Shown: positions 1-9,002 of the stretch, in pieces | Layout: every line of letters starts with the position of its first letter | Numbering within the stretch: position 1 is the first letter of the stretch | Source: Trebonia sp963773105 | GTDB lineage: Bacteria; Actinomycetota; Actinomycetes; Streptosporangiales; Streptosporangiaceae | Assembly (NCBI GenBank): GCA_963773105.1 | Contig: CAVZAA010000006.1 | Location: forward strand, 62,001 to 126,000 | DNA: 64,000 bases | Direction: 5' to 3' | Translations under genes and position numbers: made by a program | The notes under the pieces: model-generated | What the model was told of the DNA's origin: nothing | Seen by the model: only the letters and a program-made list of their open reading frames with translations | Databases searched by the model: none

Positions 1-1995
1 GCCCGCCGCGAGCTCCCCGACACCCGCCCGGTCGCGAAGGCCGCCGAGGCGGCCGGCCGCCAGGCGGCGCTGCTCGCCAGGACCAGGGAAGACGTCGAGC
101 TAGCGCGGGTAACCCTGGACAGCGGGATCGCCGAGGCGGACGCCAGGACCCGGCAGCTTCGCCACGCCGCCGCCGAGCGCCGCATGCCCACCGACGCGAC
201 TGACGTCGATGCGATCGCCCGCGCTGCCGCCGAGTTCGAGAACGCCGCGTCCGATCTGCACAAGGAACGCGCCACGCTGGCCCGCGCGGAAGAGGATCTG
301 GCCGAGCGCACCGAGGCCGTCGAGCGCCAGCGCCAGGAGCAGCTGGAGGCCGAGGCCGCCCTGGCCGAGGCCGAGCGATTCCAGGCCGCCCTCGATGAGG
401 AGTTCCGCACCCTCGAGGAGGCCCTCCAGACCGACGTTCAGCACGTCCTCGAGCAGATCCGCCAGACCGACCGCGACCTCAAGGCGGCGCAGCACGCGTA
501 CGCGCAGCACGAACGGCGCGCCAGGGACGAGCATGACAAGGTCACCGCCGCCGACCGGGACGTGCTCAACGAACGCCAGTCGCTGGCCGACGCGGTCGGC
601 CAGCTCTTCGATCAGGCCTCCGCGTTCGGTGAGTTCGCCCGGCCCGACCTGCGCCCGCTGCTGAGCGTGGGCACCGCGCTCGGCTGGCCCGACGCCGCCG
701 CCTGGCCGGACGCCGGACGAGCCAGCGAGGACCTCGCCGGCCGGCTCATCGGCGGCCCGCCCGATCCGAGCGCCCCGTCCGATCCGAGCGCCCAGTCCGA
801 CCCGGCCGCAGTGGTCAGGAGCGCGCTCCCGGCGGCCGTGACCCAGATCCTCGACGCGTTCGCCGTCGCGACCAGGGGCGGCCGCCAGGTCACCGAGGGA
901 TCGCTGAAGAACACCGCCGACCGCATGTCGGTCGCCCTCAAGGACTTCACCGACGCGCTCGCCGCCTGCGAGGAGGACTACCGGGTCGACTGGGAGCCCG
1001 GCGCGATCGTCACCGTGCACGTGATCGACGATGAGGGCCGCAAGCCCGTCGCGCAGTTCGCCACCAGGATCGCCGAGCGCGCGGCCGACCAGGGCGTCCT
1101 GCTCGAGGACCGGGAGCGCAAGGTGCTCGAGGACGAGCTGCTCGCCGCGCTGGCCGGCCAGATCCACACCAGGGTCGTCGCCGCCCGCGACCTGACCAGG
1201 AACATGAACGAAGACACCCGGTCCAAGCCGATGTCGTCCGGCATCGCGGTCGGCATCCGCTGGGCTCAGTCAGAGAAGATCACCGACCCTCAGCGCGCGG
1301 CGTCCAGACTCCTGGACCGCGACCTGCCCGGGCCGGAACGCCTGGCCGAGCTCAGGGGCCTGCTTCGCGACATGATCCGCGAGTACCGGGCCGGCCATCC
1401 GCGGGCCACCTACCGGGAGGCCCTCGGCAGCGTGCTCGACTACCGCTCCTGGCACGCCTTCGAGTTGCTGCTCATCCAGCCAGGCGAGGCCGAGGTGCGG
1501 CTGACGAGGGCCAGGCACTCGGTCATGTCCGGCGGCGAGAAGTCGGCCGCGATCCACCTGCCGCTGTTCGCCGCCGCCAACGCCCTCTACTCGAGCGCCA
1601 AGGACCACTGCCCGCGGCTGATCGCTCTCGACGAGGCGTTCGTCGGCATCGACGAGCGGTACAAGCCGGACCTGTTCGGCCTGGCGGTCAAGTTCGATCT
1701 GGACCTGTTCATGACCGGCCACGACCTGTGGGTCACGACCGACACGGTGCCGATGATCGCCCACTACGACCTCTACCACGACAAGGTAACCCGCACCACC
1801 TCCGCGCTCCTCATCCTCTGGGACGGCCAGCAGCTGATCGACGCCACGGCGGGCTACCAGGACAACGACGCCCTCACCACCGAGATCCTGGGCTTCCGTC
1901 CCACCCGCCACACCCCGCTCGGCGTCGACTCGACCCTCTACGCCCCGGCGCTGGGCCCAAGCCCCGAAGACGACGACGAAGACGAAGAGGCATAA
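1..1995 (+). CDS. jetC: Wadjet type II SMC-like ATPase JetC, C-terminal part (TIGR02680 family)
   Basis: The frame is open from the first base, so the gene begins upstream; 664 residues are visible. The first part is charged, Glu/Arg/Ala-rich coiled coil typical of SMC arms. The C-terminal ATPase half follows: the ABC signature (VMSGGEKSA, near base 1530), a Walker B (LIALDEAFVGID, near 1620-1650) and an H-loop (FMTGHD). Spacing and sequence fit TIGR02680, the JetC motor of type II Wadjet, which by family knowledge loads on and extrudes circular plasmid DNA before JetD cuts it. jetA and jetB (DUF2397/DUF2398) are expected upstream, outside the window. The usual next gene, jetD, is not adjacent but begins at 12611. 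The acidic tail (DDDEDEEA) looks like a natural C-terminus. Confidence 0.85.
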   Translation, partial: ARRELPDTRPVAKAAEAAGRQAALLARTREDVELARVTLDSGIAEADARTRQLRHAAAERRMPTDATDVDAIARAAAEFENAASDLHKERATLARAEEDLAERTEAVERQRQEQLEAEAALAEAERFQAALDEEFRTLEEALQTDVQHVLEQIRQTDRDLKAAQHAYAQHERRARDEHDKVTAADRDVLNERQSLADAVGQLFDQASAFGEFARPDLRPLLSVGTALGWPDAAAWPDAGRASEDLAGRLIGGPPDPSAPSDPSAQSDPAAVVRSALPAAVTQILDAFAVATRGGRQVTEGSLKNTADRMSVALKDFTDALAACEEDYRVDWEPGAIVTVHVIDDEGRKPVAQFATRIAERAADQGVLLEDRERKVLEDELLAALAGQIHTRVVAARDLTRNMNEDTRSKPMSSGIAVGIRWAQSEKITDPQRAASRLLDRDLPGPERLAELRGLLRDMIREYRAGHPRATYREALGSVLDYRSWHAFELLLIQPGEAEVRLTRARHSVMSGGEKSAAIHLPLFAAANALYSSAKDHCPRLIALDEAFVGIDERYKPDLFGLAVKFDLDLFMTGHDLWVTTDTVPMIAHYDLYHDKVTRTTSALLILWDGQQLIDATAGYQDNDALTTEILGFRPTRHTPLGVDSTLYAPALGPSPEDDDEDEEA

Positions 1996-1996
1996 A

Positions 1997-2036
1997 GTCA
2001 AGAACCTTCATATCGAACGGACCCGGCTTGCTCTCT
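1997..2036. repeat. Dispersed short motif, copy a
   Basis: About 40 nt directly after the jetC stop, with core CATATCGAACGGACCCGGCT. Near-identical stretches occur at 8962-9002 and 23484-23519, and weaker relatives at 25480-25524 and 41724-41766. All lie in non-coding gaps. No hairpin strong enough to call a terminator was seen. Function unknown. Confidence 0.5.
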
Positions 2037-2209
2037 ACCTCGGCCGTCTCGTCGCGCAGCGGATGACGGATCCAGGTTCCCTCGTTTGCGAACTACGGGC
2101 ACAGGCCTTAGCGTGACACTGGTCTAGTGCGTGAATTACGCGTTCGTCTAGCGCCAGGCACCGCGAGGGCTCCCCGGGTATGGGGTAGCGGCTTGAGAGG
2201 AAGCCTCCA

Positions 2210-2788
2210 ATGAGCGTCATGCCGGACATGGGCCTGCCGAACACTATGACCGAGGCGGACTACGCCGCGCTTCCAGAAGGCGTGGCCCGCCGCATCGAGG
2301 TCGTCCACGGATATGTGATCGTGTGCGAATCGCTCGCGCCGCAGCACCAGCAGGTGGCGCGTCGACTGGCGACCGCTTTCGAAACTTCCCGGCCGAAGGA
2401 ACCGTGCACCCGAGTGCAGATGGAGACCGATATCGTCCTTTGGCGCGTGCCCAAGTACACGTTCCGCCGCCCGGATGTCGTGGTGTACCGCTGCAAGGAC
2501 GACCGGAACGCCAAGCCTGACGCCTCCGATGTCGTCCTCGCGGTCGAGGTTTCCTCACCATCGACCGAGCGCGAGGATCTGGTGGACAAGATGGCTCAGT
2601 ACGCCGCTGCTGGGATCGCGGCCTACCTGGTCATCCGGATGTCCGCCGACGGTGACATCATCGATGCGCGTGAGTTCCACCTGGATGCGGCGACCGGCCA
2701 GTACCGTGCCGAGTCGGTTCTGGACCACGGCGTTGTCCTTTCCTACCCGTTCAAGGTCGCCGTCCCCTTTGAGGAGCTAACCGAGTAA
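2210..2788 (+). CDS. Uma2-family (DUF820) PD-(D/E)xK nuclease-like protein
   Basis: 192 residues, the usual length of Uma2/DUF820 proteins. The nuclease core is visible: RPDVVVY supplies the Asp, AVEVSSPST the Glu, and the K of LVDKMAQYAAAGI the following Lys. The start is preceded by GAGAGGAAG at good spacing. Uma2 proteins are very common in actinomycetes and cyanobacteria as solitary genes. They are annotated as endonucleases by fold, but their biological target is mostly unknown. It stands alone, about 210 bp after jetC and convergent with the SWIM gene, whose stop lies only 7 bp away. The family call is firm; the biochemical activity is inferred. Confidence 0.85.
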   Translation: MSVMPDMGLPNTMTEADYAALPEGVARRIEVVHGYVIVCESLAPQHQQVARRLATAFETSRPKEPCTRVQMETDIVLWRVPKYTFRRPDVVVYRCKDDRNAKPDASDVVLAVEVSSPSTEREDLVDKMAQYAAAGIAAYLVIRMSADGDIIDAREFHLDAATGQYRAESVLDHGVVLSYPFKVAVPFEELTE

Positions 2789-2794
2789 GTACGT

Positions 2795-4135
2795 CTACAG
2801 ATGCTCGACTGCCTTGGCGGGTTCGGGATCGGGCGGGCCGCTGGGCTCCCAGTCGGCGTCCGAACGCGCGTACGGGTACCAGCGCAGGTCATGGCCAAGC
2901 CGCAACTGCAGTCGGCCCGCCGTAACCCGGTTGCCCTGCACGCTCTCCGTCTCGCCGGTCTGGGCGTGCAGCGCTACCCGGGCCGCCTTCAGCAGGTCCG
3001 CGGCCTCGGGTTCTTCCGCGGCCGGGTCCCACTGTTCCTGCAGCAATTCCAGCCCTGCCAGCCCGCCCTGCCGCCAGGCTAGGGCCTGGCGAGCGAGTTC
3101 GCGGGCGCCGACCCCGGACCGCGCCGCCAGCGGCCCGAACCTAGGCGTGCCCAGCGCCCGGGCCGCCCGTCGGGCGAGGTCGGCGTCGGGCCTGAGGCCA
3201 AGCCCCGCGTCAGGGTTTAGCCCCACCGACATCTCCCAAGCCCTGGCCGCCGCGTCTGCGGCAAGCTCAAGCAGGTCGCCGCCGAGCCCAGCGCGCCAGG
3301 CCGGGGGATCAACCGGGAGCGGGGCGGGATGACCGGGCTGAGTGGCCGGAAGCGGCGGAATCGGGATCTCCGCCCATGGCGACGGGGCGAACGCCTCTCT
3401 TGCATCCACCCCCTTGTCTTCGGCGGCCCGGCCGCCGGCTGCGCGGGCACCCGTTTCCGGTGCCACAGCGTCCGGTGCGCCAGCGACCGCAGAGACCGTG
3501 GCCCCCTGCCGTGCTGCGTCCCGCCGGGCGCCTTCCGCCCCGGCGGCCGCACCGGACGTGCCGCGGCGTCGTGCCCGTACTCCGGCGAGCACCTGCTCGC
3601 GGGTGCGGCCGCGCAACAGCAGCAGCACGAAAGGGTCGGCGTCGAGCGCGTCGCTCACCAGGTAGCAGGCCGCTGCCGAGTGCTTGCAGGGGTCCGCGTC
3701 GTCGGGGCAGTCGCACCGCGGCCCGACCTCGCCGCCGCCGGGCAGCAGGTCAAGTCCGGCGCTGGCGGCGTCCTCGGCGATCTCCGGAGGTAGTTCCCCG
3801 TCGAGCAGCGCGGCCGCGTGGCCGAGTCGCGCGGAGATCGCGGTGAGCACCCGGTCCCATTCGTCGTCGGTGAACTGCCTGACCCGGATCCGGACCTGGT
3901 ACGGCTCGGTCTTGCGGCCCTGAACCTCCGCCCGTGCCTCGCCAGGAGCCAGGGTGAGCTCGCCGACGGCCCCGCTGCGCGCGTACTCCCGGCCGCGCGG
4001 CAGCCGGTTCGGGTCCAGCCTCGCCCGCTGCTCAAGCGCCTCCACCCAGGCCCGGCCCCACCAGGTGCGGCCGAAATCACCGGGCAGGCCCCCGGCCACG
4101 CCGGTCTCATCGCGGACGCCGTTCTCGCCCCTCAT
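2795..4135 (-). CDS. SWIM zinc-finger protein, partner of the SNF2 helicase
   Basis: 446 residues from the ATG at 4135. This start overlaps the SNF2 stop in an ATGA, the normal coupling for this pair; longer upstream starts would run deep into the helicase gene. The SWIM signature is C-D-C, 7 residues, then C-K-H (RCDCPDDADPCKH, about residues 140-152). The N-terminal FGRTWWGRAWVEALE segment is typical of the family. A disordered Ala/Gly/Arg-rich stretch (about 190-260) separates the finger from a C-terminal helical region. SWIM fingers bind DNA or protein, and the proteins are regularly co-encoded with Swi2/Snf2 ATPases of the next gene's type. The cellular role of the pair is not established. 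Confidence 0.88.
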   Translation of the reverse strand: MRGENGVRDETGVAGGLPGDFGRTWWGRAWVEALEQRARLDPNRLPRGREYARSGAVGELTLAPGEARAEVQGRKTEPYQVRIRVRQFTDDEWDRVLTAISARLGHAAALLDGELPPEIAEDAASAGLDLLPGGGEVGPRCDCPDDADPCKHSAAACYLVSDALDADPFVLLLLRGRTREQVLAGVRARRRGTSGAAAGAEGARRDAARQGATVSAVAGAPDAVAPETGARAAGGRAAEDKGVDAREAFAPSPWAEIPIPPLPATQPGHPAPLPVDPPAWRAGLGGDLLELAADAAARAWEMSVGLNPDAGLGLRPDADLARRAARALGTPRFGPLAARSGVGARELARQALAWRQGGLAGLELLQEQWDPAAEEPEAADLLKAARVALHAQTGETESVQGNRVTAGRLQLRLGHDLRWYPYARSDADWEPSGPPDPEPAKAVEHL

Positions 4136-7100
4136 GATGCGCCCCGTAGGCTGACGAGTGCGGTGAGCTCGTCGTTGGAAAGCTCGGCGATCCACCGTTC
4201 TCCCGAGCCGACCACCGCGTCGGCGAGGTCGCGTTTCTTCTCGAGCAAGGCGGCGATTTGATCCTCAAGGGTTCCCTCGGCGATCAGCCGGTGGACCTGG
4301 ACCGGCCGGTCCTGACCGATCCGGTAGGCCCGGTCGGTCGCCTGATCTTCCACCGCCGGATTCCACCATCGGTCGTAGTGCAGCACATGCGTCGCCCGGG
4401 TGAGTGTCAGCCCGGTGCCGCCTGCCTTGAGCGACAGCAGAAACACGGGCACGCTGCCGGCCTGGAATTCAGCCACCATCTCTTCTCTCCGCCGCACCGG
4501 AACGCTGCCGTGCAGGAACAGCGAGCGGATCCCGCGCGCGTCGAGGTGCTGCTGAAGCAGCGTCCCCATCTGCGTGTACTGAGTGAAGACGAGCATCGAC
4601 TCGCCGTTGGCCAAGATGACGTCGGTCAGCTCGTCGAACGCCGCCAGCTTGCCGGAACGCCCGGCCAGCGGCCCTGGCTGCTTCAGATACTGGGCCGGGT
4701 GGTTGCAGATCTGCTTCAGCCCGGTCAGCAGCTTGAAGACTAGCCCTGCCCGCTCGATCCCCTCGGCGGTGGCGATCGCCTGCATCGTCTCCCTGACCAT
4801 CGCCTCGTACAAGGTGACCTGCTCGGCGCTCAGCGGAACGAACTGGTCGGTCTCGGTCTTGGGCGGCAGTTCTGGCGCGATACCAGGGTCAGTCTTCCGC
4901 CGCCGGAGCAGGAACGGCCGGATGAGGGCGGCGAACCGTCTGGTGGTGTCGGGGTCGCGGTACAGCTCGATAGGCGCGGCGACCCGGCGGGTAAAGGCCT
5001 CCAGCTGCCCGAGCAGGCCGGGTGTCGTCCAGTCCAGGATCGACCACAGTTCGGACAGCCGGTTCTCGACCGGTGTCCCGGTCAGCGCGATCCGTGCGGG
5101 CGCCGGCAGGGACCGCAGCTCGCGTGCGGTTCTGGACAGCGGGTTCTTCACATGCTGCGCCTCGTCCGCGACGACGAGGCCCCAGCCGATCTCGGTCAGC
5201 CGCGGGGAGTCGCGCAGCACCACGCCATAGGTGACGAGGACGACCTCATCGACGGCCAGGTCGGCCAGGTGCCGCCCGCCGCCGTGGAACCGGCGGACCG
5301 GGATGTCCGGGGCGAACCGCCGGATCTCGCGTTCCCAGGTGCCGAGCAGCGACGCTGGGCACACCACCAGCGTAGGTCCGGCCTTCAGCTCCTGACGGTG
5401 CAGATGCAGCGCGATGATCTGAATCGTCTTGCCCAGGCCCATGTCGTCGGCCAGACAGCCGCCGAGCCCGGAGTCGCACATCCCGGCCAGCCACGCCAGC
5501 CCGCGCTGCTGGTACGGCCGCAGCGTGGCCCTGAGCCCTGGAGGCGTTTCGATCGGCGCCGGGGCGGACCCTAGGTCCGCGATCCGTGCGGCGAGGTCGG
5601 CCAGCGGGCCCTCGGCGCTGACCTCGACGGTCTCGCCGTCGATCTCCGCCTCGCCCGCGAGCAGGGCAGCGAGCGCCTCGGTGGTTCGCATCCGCGTCCG
5701 AGGCGGCCGCCGAAGCCGGTCAAGCAGGGCCGGGTCGAGGAGAACCCAGCGGCCCCGCAGTCTGATCAGCGGGCGCTTCGCCTCGGCTAGGGCCGCGATC
5801 TCGTCGGCGTCCAGCAGCGCGCCGTCGAGCGTGAGCTGCCAGCGGAACTCAAGCAGCGCCCCGAGCCCGAATCCGGCTTCTGTCAGCTTCTCCGGGGCGG
5901 GCGTCACGGTGGCTCGGAGCTTGAGCCCGTCGTCGAGCAGGCTGGCCGGCCACAGCACCTCGATGCCGACCCCGGCGAGATCCTCGGCCGCCGGGCCGAG
6001 CAGGCTGGCCAGCGCATCGTCGTCGAGGTCGATCGCTGACGGGCTGGCCTGCTCGAGCACCTGTGCCAGCGTCGGCCACACCGAAGCACCGCGCCGCAGC
6101 GCCAGCAGCAGGTCCGTCTCGGCTTGCGAGCCGAACCTCGCGAGCACGGTCTCCGGCTGGTTCCAGAGCGCGGCGGCATCGACGATTAGGCTCGGGTCCG
6201 CAGTGCTGCGCAACTGGAGTACCAGTCGGAACGCCGGCCCGGGCGACTCCTCTCCGTCGGCGGGGTAATCGTCAGGGCCGGCCGACGACGGCACCGTGTC
6301 CTCGTCCGCCAACACCTCATGGTCTCCGAACGCCCCCCCGGCCGACGCCGCCGCGGTCGGCTCGATCCGCAGGCCGAGGTGTGCCCCCGCCGACAGCCCG
6401 TCGGTAGTGTCCGCGAGCCAGTCGGCCAGGTCGGCGACGCCGGTCGGCGCCGCCGCGGCGAAGGCGGGTGACGCAGTCGTCCGTGGCGCTGCGGGTGACC
6501 GGGCGATCGTGTCCGCGATCGCGTCCCACAGGTCGCGGACCAGAGAGTCCGGGGAGCGCAGCCGCATCGGCCGCGATTCGGGGACGGCAAGCGCGTGCGC
6601 GACAGGCGGGAACGCGGCGGCAAGTTCGCGCAGCCAGCTCAGGTCTGACGGGTCGAGCGGCCCGGCCCGCCAGACGTCCACGTCGCCGGAGCCGACCGTC
6701 GGCAGCAGCCGCCCGCGCGCGACCAGGCCCACCCCCGCGGCGGCGGCCGCGGCCCAGACCCGAACGCTGCGCCGCATCGGCAACGCGTTGTCGGTACTGA
6801 GCAACAGGGGGAGCGCATCGCTGAGCGGGATGAGCTCCGCCGACACCAGGCGCTTGCGGATGCCGTAGCGGCCGCCAGGAAAAACCAGCTCCACCCTGGC
6901 GTTTCCCGGGACAGGATTACCGGGGCCCTTTCCCCAGACGGCGAACACGCCTCGCCGGGGAACCTCATTCGGTACGAAGACCAGCTCGCCGTCCAGCACG
7001 CAACCGTACGATACCGGCTCCAAGCGCCACTGCGCCGGAACTTCCCAGCGTGTCCCATTTAAGGTGAAGACCAAATCAAAGCTACGAGGATTCCGACCTG

Positions 7101-7314
7101 CCTGGGACCGGCGACGCCCTCGACATTCGGACGCTTGATCTGCCCCAGCACGCCATCTGGACTGCTCTCCGGCAGGTGAGTTGGGCGGCCGCCGAATGTC
7201 AGTGCAAGCGCTTACCGTCAGACATGGCCTGCCCATGCAGGGCCCGCCTGCAGCAGAACGCTCCGATGCCGCATCCGCTCGCCACCCAGAGCCCGGTAGC
7301 CAAACATATAACAC
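4132..7314 (-). CDS. SNF2-family DEAD/DEAH-box helicase with N-terminal SNF2-associated domain
   Basis: 1060 residues as drawn. The SNF2 motor occupies the C-terminal half: LRPYQQRGLAW (about 595), Walker A DDMGLGKT (about 623), DEAQH box (about 716), LTGTPVEN motif III (about 748), then the helicase C-lobe with KAGGTGLTL and DRWWNPAVEDQATDRAYRIGQ, ending near 1000. The N-terminal half is the SNF2-helicase-associated region. The first 80 residues are basic, Pro-rich and unlike the family, so the true start may be an internal alternative codon near 7080. It is translated ahead of, and overlaps by 4 nt, the SWIM gene. Such proteins are double-stranded DNA translocases or remodellers and are often found in defence islands. 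A specific anti-phage role here is inference. Confidence 0.88.
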   Translation of the reverse strand: MLYVWLPGSGWRADAASERSAAGGPCMGRPCLTVSACTDIRRPPNSPAGEQSRWRAGADQASECRGRRRSQAGRNPRSFDLVFTLNGTRWEVPAQWRLEPVSYGCVLDGELVFVPNEVPRRGVFAVWGKGPGNPVPGNARVELVFPGGRYGIRKRLVSAELIPLSDALPLLLSTDNALPMRRSVRVWAAAAAAGVGLVARGRLLPTVGSGDVDVWRAGPLDPSDLSWLRELAAAFPPVAHALAVPESRPMRLRSPDSLVRDLWDAIADTIARSPAAPRTTASPAFAAAAPTGVADLADWLADTTDGLSAGAHLGLRIEPTAAASAGGAFGDHEVLADEDTVPSSAGPDDYPADGEESPGPAFRLVLQLRSTADPSLIVDAAALWNQPETVLARFGSQAETDLLLALRRGASVWPTLAQVLEQASPSAIDLDDDALASLLGPAAEDLAGVGIEVLWPASLLDDGLKLRATVTPAPEKLTEAGFGLGALLEFRWQLTLDGALLDADEIAALAEAKRPLIRLRGRWVLLDPALLDRLRRPPRTRMRTTEALAALLAGEAEIDGETVEVSAEGPLADLAARIADLGSAPAPIETPPGLRATLRPYQQRGLAWLAGMCDSGLGGCLADDMGLGKTIQIIALHLHRQELKAGPTLVVCPASLLGTWEREIRRFAPDIPVRRFHGGGRHLADLAVDEVVLVTYGVVLRDSPRLTEIGWGLVVADEAQHVKNPLSRTARELRSLPAPARIALTGTPVENRLSELWSILDWTTPGLLGQLEAFTRRVAAPIELYRDPDTTRRFAALIRPFLLRRRKTDPGIAPELPPKTETDQFVPLSAEQVTLYEAMVRETMQAIATAEGIERAGLVFKLLTGLKQICNHPAQYLKQPGPLAGRSGKLAAFDELTDVILANGESMLVFTQYTQMGTLLQQHLDARGIRSLFLHGSVPVRRREEMVAEFQAGSVPVFLLSLKAGGTGLTLTRATHVLHYDRWWNPAVEDQATDRAYRIGQDRPVQVHRLIAEGTLEDQIAALLEKKRDLADAVVGSGERWIAELSNDELTALVSLRGAS

Positions 7315-7330
7315 GAGGGGTATATTCTCG

Positions 7331-7420
7331 ATGGTAGGTGGACATGCCAGCGACGGGGTGACGTGGAAGGTGATTGTCGTCGAGCCTTGCCTGTCCTGGC
7401 TTCACGAACTCAGGCAATGA
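7331..7420 (+). pseudogene. N-terminal stub of a RelE/HigB-like toxin
   Basis: A 29-codon frame ends just before the XRE gene. Its residues WKVIVVEPCLSWLHELRQ match the typical opening of actinobacterial RelE/ParE-type (Gp49-like) toxins, which normally continue for about 90 more residues and precede exactly this kind of antitoxin. Here a TGA follows the second helix and the ribosome-binding region of the antitoxin begins at once, consistent with an internal deletion of the toxin. It could instead be a leader peptide. Called from motif resemblance only. Confidence 0.5.
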
Positions 7421-7432
7421 GGACGAGAAGAG

Positions 7433-7774
7433 ATGAGTAACCCTCCGCTGAGCAACCCTGGCGCGCGGTACTGGGACGATCAGGTCGAGGAGTTCGACTT
7501 CTCCCCGGACGAGCAGCAGGAAATCCGGGCTGGCGCCGACCACATGATCGCCGAGGTCCGCGCACGGCGCCTGGCCGAGGTCCGCAAGCGCCAGAACGCT
7601 ACCCAGGTCGAGGTGGCCGCCGCCATGGGAGTGAGCCAGGCGCGCGTGTCACGAATCGAGAAGGGGCAGCTAGAGCGGAGCGAGGTGGAGACGCTCGCCG
7701 CGTACGTGAGGGCCCTCGGCGGCAGGCTCAAGATCATCGCCGACTTTGGAGACGAAACGTACGTCCTCGGCTAA
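7433..7774 (+). CDS. XRE-family antitoxin-like HTH regulator (solitary)
   Basis: 113 residues with a GAGAAG ribosome-binding site. The HTH is clear: TQVEVAAAMGVSQARVSRIEKG (about residues 62-83), followed by the conserved tail of HigA-type antitoxins (GGRLKIIADFGDETYVLG). The N-terminal RYWDD and EIRAGADHMIAEVRARR segment is also typical. The cognate toxin should be just upstream, but only a stub remains at 7331-7420. This copy is therefore an orphan antitoxin that may still repress its own promoter or neutralise a related toxin elsewhere. The gap to the next element (7775-8013) shows no gene. Confidence 0.85.
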   Translation: MSNPPLSNPGARYWDDQVEEFDFSPDEQQEIRAGADHMIAEVRARRLAEVRKRQNATQVEVAAAMGVSQARVSRIEKGQLERSEVETLAAYVRALGGRLKIIADFGDETYVLG

Positions 7775-8013
7775 CCATCGATGTCTGAGCCCGGACGCCC
7801 GTCACCTAGCCAGTGGACTATTACGTTATTGTTATCTAGAGCGGAAAACGCCGCGCCGGTCGACTTTGCCTGCATTCACATACGGCACGATGTTTGTCGA
7901 TCGCTTGGATCCGCGCCGATCCGTGTAGCGCCAGCTCAATGAGCGGTTATCGCTCAGAAGTCGGGAACGACGCGTGCAGATGCGAGCTGACCTGTTATAG
8001 GCCCCAATTGAAG

Positions 8014-8894
8014 TGATCTCACCGATTTTCAGCTGATGTACTTGTGCTCGAATTGGGTGAGGACGAGGGCGGCGCGGACTATCTGGGTGGTTCTTCTGGG
8101 GCTGGCGGTGATGCGCTGGAGGGCGGTCCAGCGCTGGGTGAGCAGGGCGAATCCTCGTTCTCCCTGGCTGCGGAGGCCGCGCAGCAGGCTGTTTCGGGTT
8201 TTCGTGTCCGGGTCGAGCCGCTGGTTTCCGGGCGGGTTCTTGACGGGGACGCAGATGCCGATTCCGGCGCCCTCGTAGCCGCCGTCGGCCAGCGTGGGCA
8301 TTCCGGCCGCGGCGGCGCGGTACAGGGCTGGCAGGGCGCAGGCGCGGGCGGCGGTGAGTCGTGGACGTGGCCCGGTTCCGCCGGGCCGGTCCAGGCCGGG
8401 AGGCCGCCGGGGAGCATGACGGCCTGGACGTTCGCGCCGGGGCGGTGCTTCTTCCCGGAGTACCAGGCGTCGATCTCCTCGCCCTTCGCGCTGGTCACGG
8501 TCTCGGAGAGGCGGTCGGTCTCGAAGATCTTCCCGTCCGGGATCACGTAGGGCGCGCCGTCGGCCAGTGCGCGCTGCAGGGCCTCGTCCAGGCCCGGGGC
8601 CTGCGCGGACAGCACGCCGACGGCCTCGTCGATGTAGCGGTAGGCGGTCGCGCGGGAGATCCCGTGGTCGATGGCGAGTCGGCCGGGCCGGGTGCGGTCG
8701 CGGAACCAGCGCAGCGCGAGAAGTGCCTGGTCACGGCAGGTGAGCTTCCTGCTGCGGGCCGGGGTGCCCCGGCGGCGGCGCTCGGCGGCCAGCAGCCGGG
8801 ACAGGTAGCGAAGCAGTTCCGCGGGGACGTCGAGCATGGCACGATAGGGGATCACGTGGAGTCCTGGGGATGAAGAAGACTTGTGGTGAGACCT
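8014..8894. mobile_element. IS5-family-like insertion sequence remnant
   Basis: Contains one frameshifted transposase gene. Candidate ends are weak inverted repeats around TGATCTCACC (8014-8023) and GGTGAGACCT (8885-8894); 8 of 10 positions pair. No target duplication could be confirmed. The element sits exactly where the following helicase gene has lost its N-terminus, so its insertion, or a later deletion from it, probably caused that truncation. Boundaries are tentative. Confidence 0.55.
8029..8855 (-). pseudogene. IS5-like DDE transposase, frameshifted
   Basis: The first 165 codons show the IS5/DDE_4 layout: HTH region (LTCRDQALLALRWFRDRTRPG, then GISRATAYRYIDEAV), then PYVIPDGKIFETDRL and YSGKKHRPGANVQ. 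The C-terminal domain continues in another frame as LPTLADGGYEGAGIGICVPV and ends FALLTQRWTALQRI. Joining them needs one extra base near 8357-8360, after HVHD: the restored text reads HDLTAARACALPALYRAAAAG. Catalytic acids are present in the parts (D of PDGKIF, D of ADGGYEG). A programmed frameshift is possible, but no slippery run is visible. Most likely a dead transposase or a single-base error. Confidence 0.8.
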
Positions 8895-8961
8895 CTTCTA
8901 CCGGGGCTCCACCCCTGTTTCCGGGCATGTCCGGACTGTCCGCGAGCCTCCCCGAAAACTG

Positions 8962-9002
8962 GTCGAAGAAATCCGATATCGAACGGTCCCGGCTTACTCT
9001 CC
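8962..9002. repeat. Dispersed short motif, copy b
   Basis: Core GATATCGAACGGTCCCGGCT, one of the three strong copies (see 1997-2036 and 23484-23519). It lies at the junction between the IS remnant and the first recognisable helicase codons, so it may mark an old recombination point. Confidence 0.5.

Noticed and set aside
100..1167. Long open frame on the minus strand opposite jetC
   Set aside because: It is the low-stop antisense shadow usual in GC-rich DNA; it has no family features and the plus strand is certain.
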